Origin: Taiwanofungus camphoratus
Lineage: Eukaryota > Basidiomycota > Agaricomycetes > Polyporales > Taiwanofungaceae
Length of the DNA stretch: 64,000 nt
NCBI GenBank assembly: GCA_003999685.1
Contig: CP021224.1
Span: 1,736,001 to 1,800,000, forward strand
Direction: 5' to 3'
This document shows positions 23,589-34,368 of the stretch, one piece after another. The position numbers and the translations under genes are program-made. Under the pieces are notes generated by a model. The model was not told where the DNA came from. It ran no database searches and saw only the letters and a program-made list of their open reading frames with translations. Position 1 is the stretch's first letter, and each line of letters opens with the position of its first letter.

Positions 23589-24243
23589 GAGGGGCCGGTG
23601 ATCATTGCGGCTGTGCAAGAGAGCTGATGGCACAAAGCAGAGAGGCACTGAGGGAGGTGGGGAGGGCTTGGCAGAAAGGTAACTCGAAAACCAGAGGTGG
23701 GGAGGTTGCCTTTTATTTCGCAGAAAGAGTAGGTTCTGGGTCTGAGTCAATTTTTTGTATGATTGCTAAAGAGTATGTGTTCTGACAGGCTCGTGAATTA
23801 CAGCAACAACCTTGACAGGAGCAACTAGGTGCTGCATGTGAGATGGTTCAGGCCAAACGGTAAGTGACAAATCAATGGGACCCTTGTGTGTTTTCACTGT
23901 CTGCCACCCAGAATGTTCTCTTCAAACGGTGATACCGTTGATCTGCACAGTACCACAGTAAGCGAAGCCATCCAGATTGTCAAAGATATCCTACATGAGG
24001 GCGGTATCTCAGGCTGTGAGTCTTTCTCGGTCCCTCCGGTTGCTCCCTTTCCCGCCTGACCCGGATCTATTCGAATGTTTAGCGAAACCTCTGAAAATTA
24101 TAACTGGGCGTGGTATGCATTCTGCAAATGGAATTGGGGTGTTAGGTCTTGCTGTGAAGAGCGCTTTGTTGGACGAAGGTTGGACCGTAGGGACCTGGGA
24201 TGGCGGGCAAGTTGTCCACGCTAAAGTGGCTGAGAGGATGTAG
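23589..24243 (+). pseudogene. Smr-domain protein, N-terminally damaged
   Basis: Smr (MutS-related) domain exons: 23789-23859, 23912-24015, 24083-24243, introns 52 and 67 nt with GT..AG ends, frame kept to the stop at 24241. Motifs: VDLHSTTVSEAI for the DLHGL strand-helix, and IITGRGMHSANGIGVLGLAV for the signature [TG]G[RK]G.HS.NG. Smr domains bind or cut RNA or DNA. Exon 23789-23859 (ARELQQQ...) resembles the end of the DUF1771 helical region that precedes Smr in fungal homologs, but carries an in-frame TGA at 23813. A possible earlier exon ends at 23681 ([19 protein letters not shown] before GTAACT). No clear start. It is divergent from the actin fragment, with which it meets head to head. 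Confidence 0.8.
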
Positions 24244-25032
24244 CGCTCCTCTCCAGGAGAACAGCTTGCGGGTCTATCCCTTTGGGCTCCTGATGGCTAT
24301 GCCATTGCGTTGCTGTCATCATGCCGTTATTCTTCCCAAGATTAATGACATCATACTCGTATTAGTATCCACTTACTATGGGATTCGTTTTTGTGTAATA
24401 TCGACGATGTAGCTATCCAGATACCCTGTTGTATTCAGTATGCCTCGAGCAGACTAATATTTATTCTTATGAGTATGGCACAATTTATCAGTATACCTAC
24501 TATTCCCAGTTATGATGTGAAGACTTATATACACTTAAGAGTACTGGTTGCTGTTTGCACTCTGTCCTGCCAGTAGCCCAGTTTTTTGACCGTCCTGTTC
24601 GTTGTCTCTTGGCAACGTGTATATTCCGTCAACCATGACCAAGTCTTTGACCCTCATTGATTTCCATATACATAGCAATGCGCACCGTGACAGTGTCTTC
24701 ACGTTCAGAATCCTGACCATAGTACTGCAAATGTAGTATATACTATCGCAGGGATGCTAGAGTTGCTATCCTCGCCGCCCACTTGAAGGTCGACTTTTCG
24801 GGGTGCCTCGGAGCTCCACCGGGATTTTCAGGGGTCGCAGTCATTGATGTAAAAGGCAACTGTTGTGACGGGGCCGTTCCGTGAGATACGAACATGCAAC
24901 GCGGCTAGAGCGTTTGCTCTGACCTGCGGTCCGTTCCTTTGGTCAAGATATCGTTGTGGCACCGCGGCTGTCCGTAGCTTAATATGAAGCGTTCTTTCGA
25001 TGAGCTAACTGAAACCTCCCCTGGTTCCGGGT
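24244..25032. other. Intergenic, upstream of FunK1 kinase 3
   Basis: No gene recognised. AT-rich to about 24740, then GC-richer. It likely holds the promoter for the kinase gene starting at 25033. Confidence 0.5.
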
Positions 25033-27753
25033 ATGTCGTCGACTCCTGACATCAAGCGTCTTCCCCGTCTGATTTGGCAAAACACACCTCCGGGCAAAAA
25101 CAGGAGTGAGACCACTCAATCTCAGCGGGCCGAGTATAAGACCCTTGCTCATCAAGTCAATGCTGAACTTCGCGATGAGCTGCAATATTCCGTTTTCTCG
25201 AGCACCCCCCACTTTCTGGACACATTCTTTCCTGTCTGCACCTCGCTTGTTGAGGAAATCTACAGGAAGGCTTGCTCCATGAACCCTCCGGTGTATAGTC
25301 TCGAGGACACCCTCTGGAATGGGTTTCCTAAAGAGAAGACAATACGTCAGGAGGCTTCACTCTATGAACCATTCGTAAATGTTGCCAATTTCATCACACA
25401 GTCTTGCACCACACCTAGCAAACTCCCAGTCCGGTGGCTCTCCGACCCTAACCGTTCTCCTGCCCTCGCAGACACAAAGGCTGCGGACTTGAAGCCCGAC
25501 ATAGTCGCCGTCCTGAACTTTCCTGAGCCAGGACCAGAGGTAGAGTCGAAGAAGTCGCCTCCAAAGGCACCGTGGTCTCGCATTCACGTTCCAATGGAAG
25601 TGAAGAAAGCTCAGTCTGATGCACCAGCTCTTCTTCAACTCCTGGGATACCAACGACAAATTTTCTATGAATCCCATGATCGACGCTTTGTTTACGGGTT
25701 GGTCCTAGCTGCGAGAAATCTTTATGTCTATTTAGCGGACCGTTCTGGAGTCCTTGGCTCGGAGGTGTTTGATATGCACACGGTAGGTCAATCATATGTA
25801 TTGTCCATTCCGATACTGACAGCTTCACCTGCAGGAGCCTCACAAGCTCATACGTGTCATTGCTGCAATAGCAACCCTTCCAGCATCCCAACTCGGATGG
25901 GACACTACCATGCGCGCTATACCGAAGCATGCACTCGAGCGTCCATCAGTGTTCTCCGCTTCCGCTTCGAAGCCCTCATACGAACATGAGTACTCGAAGG
26001 GGAACCCGGTTGAATGTTATTGGGTGGTTCAAATGCCAATGCAGAAGGAAGGCAAGCCAGTGGAGATGCAGGCAGACGTCATGGAGACGTTCATTTTGTG
26101 GAAATCTATTAGCCTTTCGCGAGCGGAGGTGATCCGCGGGCGAGCCACCCGTGTTTGGAAAGCTTGGCATGAGAAAGATATGGGCTTGCCTGAAAGTGAA
26201 CGTGAGGTATGGCCATCTAACTGTTGATTATCCATGTTCGAACTCACCGTACTTTTACTTGATAGATATATATCGTGAAAGATACTTGGAGGGATGACAG
26301 GCGCGATCTCGAGGGCAAACTGTACGCGGAAATTGGCGACTGTGAAGGTGTTGCGAAACTGCACTCGTATTGTGCAGTCATGGTAGACGGGCAGCTCGAT
26401 ACGACTCGGAACCTAATTCGACGCGACTTGGCACCAGAAGGAAATCCTGTCGCCATAGATGCAGTGCAGCAGCAAGTGCCTCAGCATCCCAACCACTCTC
26501 CTGGTGAAGAGTGGCAAAGAGTCACGTATTACATTGACCAGGATTACGTGCCAAGGAGATCCTTACCCGAAGGGATACAACTAAAGGATGTACAACCTCG
26601 TGGGAAAACACACTCTAGGCTGGTGATGAAAACGTATGGTTGGCCAATCAAGTTCGCGAAGTCACTTCTCGAGATGGTAGGGGCATTTAAGGATGCTATT
26701 GTCGGTGAGTCACCTTTGGCTATACCGAAGTGTTGACACAAGCATGCTAGCGATTTCATTTTTCAGGCCACCGTAACTCCTTCCAGAGGAACGTGCTGCA
26801 TCGAGATATCAGCATAGGGAATATATTAATCGCCTCCAAACCTATACCTGGCTATCGAGGAATTTTGATTGACTACGAAAATGCGATTATACTCAATTCT
26901 GGTCGTGAACCGCTCCTCGATGATCCCCTATCGGTATGTCAATCACGACACCGTCAATCATATGTTTAATGACTTTATTTTTATACAGGGCACACGTCCA
27001 TTCATATCCCCCGAAATACTGGGAAAAAGTCCTCTTTGGGACTACAGCAAACGAGAGGGCAACCTAAAACGTCCTAAGACAATGCCGCAATTACAGCCGA
27101 AACACGACTTCATTCATGACCTAGAGAGTTTCTTCTGGGTTCTGGTCTGGCTTTGCATGTCTCGGAGCGGCCCAGCAAGGCGCCGGGAAGAGCTCATAAC
27201 CCCAAACTTCACGAATGATGGGTTCCACAAAACGTTCAGGAAACTCTTTGAAGGGAGTGACGACGTGTTGGTTTTGATGAAAGAGAAAGTATTCAGAGTC
27301 CCCGAATCATTCGATTCGGCGGTCCTAGACCATGTTACGGATTGGTGTGACCCCCTAAAATCCCTCTTGGAGAAGTTCTATGATATCTTGACTGCAGCGT
27401 ACGCCGATGAGAAACGCAATTTCGACATCAAAATCTACGAGGCCGTCATAAATGCATTCCAGACGATGGAGGACGAGTTGGAAAAGAGACCTGAGAAAAA
27501 GTACGCGAAATTGAGGGAACATGAGGAGGCACGACGACATCGGGACTTGCAAGGACATTGGGATCTGTCTTCGCCCAAAACGCGGAAGACGGCCGCTGGG
27601 ACACAGAAGACGGCCGCTGAGACACAGGAGCCACCAACCCCCCCGCCGACATTGCCCGCCTACCTGAAAGAACCCGAATCACCTACTCCCCAGTCGAAGC
27701 GAGCTAAAACTGGGGTGATGCTCGACATCAGGAGTTCTCCTCTCAATCGTTGA
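25033..27753 (+). CDS. FunK1 fungal-type protein kinase 3 (intact)
   Basis: Five exons: 25033-25782, 25835-26206, 26266-26704, 26767-26933, 26989-27753; the spliced frame is 830 residues with no internal stop. Introns are 52-62 nt with GTAGGT, GTATGG, GTGAGT and GTATGT donors. N-terminal FunK1 region: DIVAVLNFPEPGPE and HVPMEVKKAQSDAPALLQLLGYQRQIF. Catalytic loop VLHRDISIGNILI in exon 4, metal site GILIDYENA, then GTRPFISPEIL (APE-like) and HDLESFFWVLVW. The C-terminal tail is charged with two near-identical TAAGTQK/TAAETQE repeats and a basic end (SKRAKTG). It differs strongly from the tandem pair and was not part of that duplication. Start: first ATG of the open exon, MSSTPDIKRLPR. Confidence 0.94.
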
Positions 27754-28287
27754 TCGTATGGGCACACAGCTGGTACGCAGGTGGTGGAAGACTAAGATGA
27801 GGCGGCATGGCAGACCATTGAAAGGTGAGGATGTGGAGAATGAATTGTGATCCTTTGCTTTGTATGCATGATTCCATTATGCACTGCTTTCGTGTTATTT
27901 AAATACTCGGTAAACATTGCTTTGATGTAGTGTTGCCGCGAGTCGAGTCGAGTCGAGTTAAGGGATAACTTACATAAGTCTAATCGACGACGAGATGGCC
28001 GTGTCCCGGAGTCCCCGCATTGCCCCGAACAATGCCGTATCCTGCCATTAGCAGCGAGACCTGCGTACGAATATCAGTTATCCCGCAGCGAGACCTGCTG
28101 ATGCTCACCAATCATCGCACAGCGACAAACATTTCACCACAGCGGATGTCCAGATATGGCGAGCTGCAAAGAAAAATACAAAGAGGGGCACATTCCGATT
28201 TTTTTCCCCCTCATTTTCTTTCGCACTGCTTGCCAGGTAGGATGCCGTTGACTGTTTCCCTCCATTGACTGACGAGGTTTCTTTCGC
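27754..28287. other. Intergenic with short direct repeats
   Basis: No gene. It contains a GAGTC pentamer run (about 27936-27957), two copies of CAGCGAGACCTGC (about 28046 and 28086), and two copies of CTTTCGCACTGCTTG (about 28218 and 28281), the second being the hAT insertion site. Confidence 0.6.
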
Positions 28288-28295
28288 ACTGCTTG
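28288..28295. repeat. hAT target-site duplication, left
   Basis: ACTGCTTG, identical to 31176-31183. The 8-bp length is the hAT hallmark. Confidence 0.92.
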
Positions 28296-28464
28296 TAGTG
28301 TCGGGGGCAGAAATGTTTTGGACGTTCTGCCAACTGCTGCCGGCACAATGGCAATTGCCACCCCTGGCAGAATTTGGCAGAAGTGTCTGTGCATTTTCGT
28401 GTAGCTAAGGTAGACAGTGAGCAATGCAACATTGTATTATTACTAGAAGACAATTGTAAGATAC

Positions 28465-29397
28465 CTAGGATGAGATACCCTTTGAGACCAGAACTGAGGC
28501 CACATCCCACACTACATTTGCAGACTGTCCAACCCTGAGTTGAATCTCATTGTTGAATGAGGTGGGAGCCACACCTGCATCAATCTTCTCTAATTCATCA
28601 AATGAATATATGTGTCCAGCTGCTATGTTTTCACCCTCAAGTTGAGGATCAATTGGCAACACATTTTGATCAATGGTGCGCTGTGCAAGCTTGTCAAATG
28701 CAGCATCAATATCTTCCATACTGACTCCCTCAGGCCCTTTCAAGACATCTGGCTCCTCATGAACAGCAAGAGGAGGTCGCCACACAAATGACTCTTCAAG
28801 GTCATTGGTAAGGTTGATATCAATCCCGGTTGTCTCATGTGTATGCATGTGAGCATGCTGGTGTCGAGTTGGCTTGCCAAGTGTCTTTGTGTGATCGTGT
28901 ATATGGCAAGTGTAGCTAGCATGAAGCTTGCCAAGAATTTCAAAGGTCCGTACAGAAAGATTGCATTGTCTAACCCCTTGAATCCCTCTCAAGTCCAAAA
29001 ACAGCCTTTCAACTTCTGTGGCATGTGGAATGATGGAGAACAAGGTGATCACAAGTACCTTGATAGGGTGTTGCTCAGCTGAGATAGGTAACGTCTCCCA
29101 CCACTCCTTCCCATTCACATCTCCACCCACAAATGGTGCCTTACATTGATTGTACAGTCTCAGATCTTCAATCAGCTGTATAGCTGTTGGCTGATTCCAC
29201 TGCCAGCAATGAGCAATCTTGAGTGCAATTTTGCAGATAGTCTCGAATGAGCATGCCTTTGCAGATAGTCTTGAATGAGCATGCCTTTGCAACTTGAGAG
29301 ACTGCAAGCTTTCAACAGAGAGGATGTAGGAAGAGTGCAAGACAATGAACATTGGTGTCAAATGAGTGAAATTCCTGATTGAAAATAGCCTTTGCAT
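28465..29397 (-). pseudogene. hAT transposase, C-terminal part with dimerisation domain
   Basis: An open frame of 310 codons with the hAT C-terminal signature: WWETLPISAEQHPIKVLVITLFSI, then ATEVERLFLDLRGIQGVRQCNLSV, the region that dimerises and closes the RNase H-like fold. It ends with an acidic tail (LEGENIAAGHIYSFDELEKID). The catalytic middle lies upstream (29400-30600) in several frames with internal stops, so the gene is broken. Short introns cannot be excluded for some of the frame changes. Confidence 0.85.
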
Positions 29398-30707
29398 GCA
29401 TCCAGAATGCTACTGACTTGTCAGGCTCAAGGTGAATCTGTGTCATGTGTCATGCACAACATATCAACTCCAGCATACAGTCTGCCAGTGTTGCCTCTCG
29501 AGATTCTAGATTGCCTATTGCATCCACAAGAGGCTTACAGGTCTTGATAAGCTGACCAAGATTGATCCAGTAATCAACATCTTGTACAACAGTTCAAATG
29601 ATGTCTGCTGCAACTGGTGAGAAGCCACCAATTTTGTGCTGTGCATCAGGCCGAAGGCAAATTATGGTGAGTGCACATCTGATAACAATGTTAGTCTATG
29701 AAAGGACAATCAATTTGAAAAAATTACTTACTTGTGTGACATAACAATTAAACTTTGTATCAATGTGTACCAGCAAGATTCAGAATGAGTCTTTAAACTT
29801 TGAGTGACACCATCCCTCTCTGCTTCCTTCTTGAGCTGCCCACCTCAGTAATGTGAGCTATTAAAGAATGTCATGATTTGTGTTGTCTTTGTAACAATTG
29901 TGTGCATTAAAGGATATGCAAGAATCTTGCCAATAATGGTATTCAGCTCATGTAGAAAGCATGCAAATGTCTAAAAACATATGATCAGCTTCTATAAAAT
30001 TAAGAGGATCAAAAACTTTACCAAAATCCAGAAAAATTCATGCTGAAATTTTCTATGAAAAGATCGCATCATGGATGGATCATTGGTAGTCAGTGCAATA
30101 AAGTTCTTTGCATCTGACAACTCCATTTTCTGCAAAGCATTCTTTGAAGTCTTGAGGATCTTGTCAGCAGATCCACGATGGCCAGTCAAATCATCCAGAC
30201 TAAGCACTAAAGGATGCTGGTTAATTTCTGCTGCTACTGAACCATAGAGACTTCTTCACAACTGGTCATCCCAACCATCCATGAGAAATGTGAGCATTTT
30301 TCATGACTTTAGCCACCCTATTTCTTCCATCTGTATCTGAGCAGCTTTGCCTTCCATAATGCTGTGTGTAAGCACATAATGAGAGAGAACACTGTAGGAT
30401 GGATGCAGGGTAGCAATAAATTCAAGAAAAAATGAATTCTCGACAGCATGAAAAGGAGTATTGCTGTGAACAACATAGCTGATTGTTAAGCAAAAGTCAG
30501 TAGTGATTCTGATAGATACTCCTTCACTCACTGAAATAATTTGACATTTGCATTATTTTGCTGCTTTTCTGTGAGTCCATGATCAACATATCTATCAAGA
30601 GAGTCTCCTTTGTGCTTTTTAACAACAATGACAGCTGAAGAACCAGTGGACCTGTTACTAGACAATTGAGGGGACTCGGAAGCCTGTGTGTCTGTACTCA
30701 AAGATGG

Positions 30708-30992
30708 CTAGGATAGAACTGTGTCATCCACTAAGACATGCCCTGCAGCCATCAGCAGATTGCGTGCTTGTGCACAAGCATCATATGGTGCATTCAGGCA
30801 GTCAATAGGGTTTGCAATGTGTATAGCAAGTTTGTTGTCACGATTCTGCAGGTGTCTGCCACTGCCACCCTCTGGGCAGTATTTACAGTTCCAGAAGTAG
30901 TGGCCAGACTTGTTTGCAACCTTTTCAAGCTGCTCAAAGTGACTGATAGCAAACTTTGAAAAAGGACAACCTTTGCTGGCACTCATCAGCAA
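30708..30992 (-). pseudogene. hAT transposase, N-terminal zinc-finger part
   Basis: 95 codons with a BED-like finger (FWNCKYCPEGGSGRHLQNRD...H), the DNA-binding start of hAT transposases, followed by LNAPYDACAQARNLL. A stop at 30708 separates it from the following acidic/Ser-rich stretch (SSNRSTGSSAVIVVKKHKGD), which continues in the same frame and leads to helix YVDHGLTEKQQNNANVKLF. Confidence 0.7.
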
Positions 30993-31175
30993 ACTTCAGT
31001 GAGAGATGTGAGAAGACTTTAGCCATATAGACATTCATGTCCCAAGCCTGTGGTGACTACATCAACATATCTGCCACCTTCTGCCAGCCTCTACGATAGT
31101 TCTGCCAACTGCCACAACAACTGCTGGGTTGGCAGAAATGGCTGGCTTAATGGCAGACTTCTGCCCACAACACTA

Positions 31176-31183
31176 ACTGCTTG
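31176..31183. repeat. hAT target-site duplication, right
   Basis: ACTGCTTG, matching 28288-28295. Confidence 0.92.
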
Positions 31184-31779
31184 CCAGTCCATTTGTTTTG
31201 GGTTATATGCAGACCAATCAATAGATGATGATGATGATGATGATGATGATGAGGAACTCAATTTATGTGCTGCAGGTGCTTAGGCACCTATGGTGCATGA
31301 TCTATGGTTATATCTATGTGTAGTATACTACTTCCACCTCAACAGCATATGTACTAAATTCTAGTTATGTAATGCTAAATTTAATGTGCGCTCATATGTT
31401 TGTTGTATTTCTGATGATTGAATGCAAGAGAGCCCAAATCTAAACCTGTCATCCTTTAACAGTACAATGGTACTGAGGATCTCATTGACTTGTGGCAGCA
31501 GGAAGCCAGTCAGTGGTCCCCCACTTCCCATCAAAACTCCTCGGGTCTCTAAAATAGGCAAACATGTGAGTACACACTGTGAATTAGGCATGGTATGGGA
31601 AAATAGAAGTATAGGATATGTTGAGGTGGTGTTATGCTGAGGTGATCAAGAAAGACTGGATGGCGAGCCCGAGGATGCAAGTGGCTACAATGCTTGTGTG
31701 TCGTATGGTAGAGAGTGCCTGGAATTGTGCAGTTAGCAGTATTCAGTGTATCTGAGGTGTTACCTGTTCTTTGTGTTAT
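31184..31779. other. Unassigned CpG-poor DNA
   Basis: Between the hAT and the LINE. One 76-codon minus-strand frame (31361-31591; VLMGSGGPLTGFLLPQVNEILSTIV) looks coding-like but is not recognised. It includes a GAT microsatellite. Confidence 0.4.
31224..31250. repeat. (GAT)9 microsatellite
   Basis: Nine perfect GAT units. Confidence 0.98.
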
Positions 31780-32407
31780 AGTGTTTGAAGTGTCCTGTAG
31801 CTTGTACAAATCTTGCTGTTGCCTTGAAGTGTCTTGGGTTCTCTAAAACAGCTTTAATCAAGTTTGCACTCCTACCAATGGCTATTCAAAGCACTTGTCT
31901 TTGTTCGTGGAATTGTCAACATAGTAGGAGAAAATGGTTAATGGTTTCTGGTGTTCAGCAGACTTTGCATAGGGCTGTTTGATTTTGTTTGATCTTCTTC
32001 AGGAAGCAATTGAGTGTGACTGCACCAGTGCAGAGTTGAATCAGGAGACTTGTTCCCTGTCTGCTGAGTGATGAAAGAGCTTTGAAAGTATGTCAGTTTG
32101 GTAGATCTGGATCAATTTTACTTAGCTTCACAAATCTAGGAGATTTCTTCTATAGCTGAATCCATTCATCTTGGCTGGTAGCTTTGTGAGTGGCCTTCAT
32201 CGCTGATATGCTTTTTGGTAGTTTGGAGTGTAGAAGTGATGGAATGTCATCTTGGTGTGAGCTGTGTCTGTTGGCCATCTTCTTCACTTCTTGATCTACA
32301 TACTCATTGCCCAGTATGTTGTGATGCCCTGGCATCCAAGCTATGTGTATGTAGAGGTCTCTGTGAGTTAGTTTTAACTGGTGAATTTCTTCGTGAATGG
32401 TGTCAAG
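31780..32407 (-). mobile_element. Tad1-like LINE, 3' part (end of RNase H and C-terminal zinc finger)
   Basis: Minus strand. It carries the second half of an RNase H domain (HIAWMPGHHNILGNEYVDQEVKKMA, 32270-32345), then the C-terminal region typical of Tad1-clade elements (LCTGAVTLNCFLKKI, a CxxC..H..C-type finger, and FKATARFVQATGHF near 31800). It is degraded, with several stops and frame changes. The first half of the same domain is at 40542-41040, beyond the Ty3 element B1, which inserted here with a TCAAG duplication (32403-32407). Confidence 0.85.
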
Positions 32408-32886
32408 TGAAACAATTTCTATTTCTTATCATTACCATGGTCATTGCTTACACATGGACTATTACTGTACGGGCCCCGGATCGGCCCCGCTTACGCATAG
32501 GACTCTGACTCATATCCGGGCCGCTTACCACATTCCTCATCACTCATACGTATTGCTAATACGCCCGGATCGTACCACTTTGCATTTTATCTATAGTCGT
32601 ACCACATTTCGGACCTCCTGCCCTAGAGTAGTTCTTGGTCCGTGCTTACGATACGTACTTGTATATATAGCATGTATTTAGCTTAGCTCAGACCTTAAGT
32701 CTGATCTTGTTACCATTATATTCGTGTCTTGTATCCTCTCGCTCACATCTGAGTGATACTCGCTCGAGTCTACAGACTTCACGACACTCGGTCTATATAT
32801 CGACCATAAGACCTCGCCACCTTCTATCGTGGTCAGGCCCTCACGTGCGAGGCAACATATAGGATCCGAGATACCAATTTGTATCA
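32408..32886 (+). repeat. 5' LTR of element B1
   Basis: 479 bp, TGAAACAATTTC...CCAATTTGTATCA. TATA motif GTATATATAG at 32661-32670; about 30 bases later AAGTCTGATCTT (32697-32708), the expected transcript 5' end and complement of the primer site. Confidence 0.96.
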
Positions 32887-34368
32887 AAAGATCAGACTTT
32901 CAACGCTAAGTCGCCCCTAGTACCATCTAGCGGGCATACATCCACTACCACGTCTTACCTCAGGACCGTCGATCCTGACTATTGGGGGTTACCTTCACGG
33001 GGAGAGGAACCACTTCTCTACGACATCGAACAACGAGTGTTCGTAGACGCGAACCGGAACCCGATCTATCCGAGTTCACCGCTTACCTGGGTTAGAACAA
33101 CATCCAGACGACCAATCCAACAAGCACAGGCCAACCTCGCTACTTACTTCCAGCGAAACCCTGTTGACGAAGGAAAAGACATCGCCATCCTATTCACGAG
33201 AGGGTCACAGGAATCCACACCTATCGAACCCATCCCTGAAGGCACGTTCACCGCCTCGACTTCTCGAACACCCACACCCACTCCATCCTCATCCTCATCC
33301 ACTCCTATAATATCCGCACCCACACCTCGACGAGTCACAATGGCGACGATTGGGAACATGACACAACAGCAGCTGGAGGCACTCATCGCTCGCCTCCAGA
33401 CCCAGCAGCAAGGGGCTCGAGCCCTCAAGCTCGACATTCCTGTGCCTGACCCCTTCACCGGGCAAGGGGAAGATCTGGATCGATTTATCCAGCGGGTGGA
33501 GCATTATTTCACCGCCACGAATAACACCAACCTCAGCGACGACGCAAAGATCGCATTCACGGTGGCCCTCATGAAGAGAGGGCAGGACGCTCGTATATGG
33601 CGTGACACGTTCTATGAACGGGCAGCGGGGGGTCAAGCACCTTACAGGACATGGGACCTGTTCAAGGGATCTCTCAAGTTGGCATTTCCTGAACACGAGG
33701 GAGTGCAGCGAGCGCATCAGGTGCTCATGGAGTTGCCAGCCAAACAACTCAACAAGAAAACGAGGGCCACTACCAAGATGTATGTGGAGAGATTCCGACT
33801 TCTGGCCGAAAAGGCGAAGTTGAAGGACGCGACCGTCGATGCCAACGGAAGCCGCACCGAGAACGACTACCCTACTCTTAGGGTGATATTCATCAAGGGG
33901 CTAGACCGACAAATCTACGCCACCTTAGCCGGAAGGGCCACATCCGAGAGGCCGGACACCATGGACAAATGGTACAGGGACGTCCTATCCTTAGACGCAA
34001 TCTATAGGGGGATCGACCAGATCTCCAACGTCACCACTTCAGTCGACTATGGCGAACCCATGGACGTGGATGCCGTCGCCACCCGCCCAGCACGCACCTC
34101 TTCATCCCCTCCTGTTAGGAAGCAGTGGACGGATGGTTGCTCCTTGAACGAAAGCGAAAGGAAATACCACCGCGACAATAACCTCTGTTTCTATTGCCAT
34201 AACAGGGGACATTCGGCACGAGATTGTCGCAAGAAAGCGGCGGCAAGGACAAAGAACACGCCCAAGGCGCAGGACTCGCGCCCCACGGACTATCACTCTT
34301 ACATCAAGAGCTTGTCGGCCGACGAGAAGAGAGAGGTCATGGAAGAATTGGCCACGGAGGATTTTTAA
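32887..34368 (+). CDS. gag of element B1
   Basis: An open Gag frame. The canonical ATG is at 33340 (MATIGNMTQQQLEALIARLQ), shared with element B2, but the frame is open back to the LTR with no ATG, and this upstream part is also conserved in B2 (FVDANRNPIYPSSPL). Domains: helical N-terminus, retrotransposon-gag capsid segment (DRFIQRVEHYFTATN to RAHQVLMELP), one CCHC knuckle (CFYCHNRGHSARDC), acidic end. The pol frame overlaps its end by about 145 bases in another frame, so pol expression probably needs frameshifting or reinitiation. Confidence 0.88.
   Translation, partial: KDQTFNAKSPLVPSSGHTSTTTSYLRTVDPDYWGLPSRGEEPLLYDIEQRVFVDANRNPIYPSSPLTWVRTTSRRPIQQAQANLATYFQRNPVDEGKDIAILFTRGSQESTPIEPIPEGTFTASTSRTPTPTPSSSSSTPIISAPTPRRVTMATIGNMTQQQLEALIARLQTQQQGARALKLDIPVPDPFTGQGEDLDRFIQRVEHYFTATNNTNLSDDAKIAFTVALMKRGQDARIWRDTFYERAAGGQAPYRTWDLFKGSLKLAFPEHEGVQRAHQVLMELPAKQLNKKTRATTKMYVERFRLLAEKAKLKDATVDANGSRTENDYPTLRVIFIKGLDRQIYATLAGRATSERPDTMDKWYRDVLSLDAIYRGIDQISNVTTSVDYGEPMDVDAVATRPARTSSSPPVRKQWTDGCSLNESERKYHRDNNLCFYCHNRGHSARDCRKKAAARTKNTPKAQDSRPTDYHSYIKSLSADEKREVMEELATEDF
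32888..32899 (+). promoter_or_regulatory. Putative self-primer binding site of B1
   Basis: AAGATCAGACTT, one base inside the LTR, is the exact 12-nt reverse complement of 32697-32708. Element B2 shows the same pairing with changed bases on both sides, which supports the pairing itself. Confidence 0.8.

Larger units (their letters stand above)
28296..31175 (-). mobile_element. hAT DNA transposon (2.9 kb)
   Basis: Bounded by imperfect 17-bp terminal inverted repeats (left TAGTGTCGGGGGCAGAA; right, reversed, TAGTGTTGTGGGCAGAA) and an exact 8-bp target duplication ACTGCTTG. Subterminal copies of TTCTGCCAA/TTGGCAGAA and CTGCCA lie in about 100 bases at both ends, as expected for transposase binding sites. 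The transposase gene runs on the minus strand and is damaged, so this copy is probably dead but structurally complete. Confidence 0.93.
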
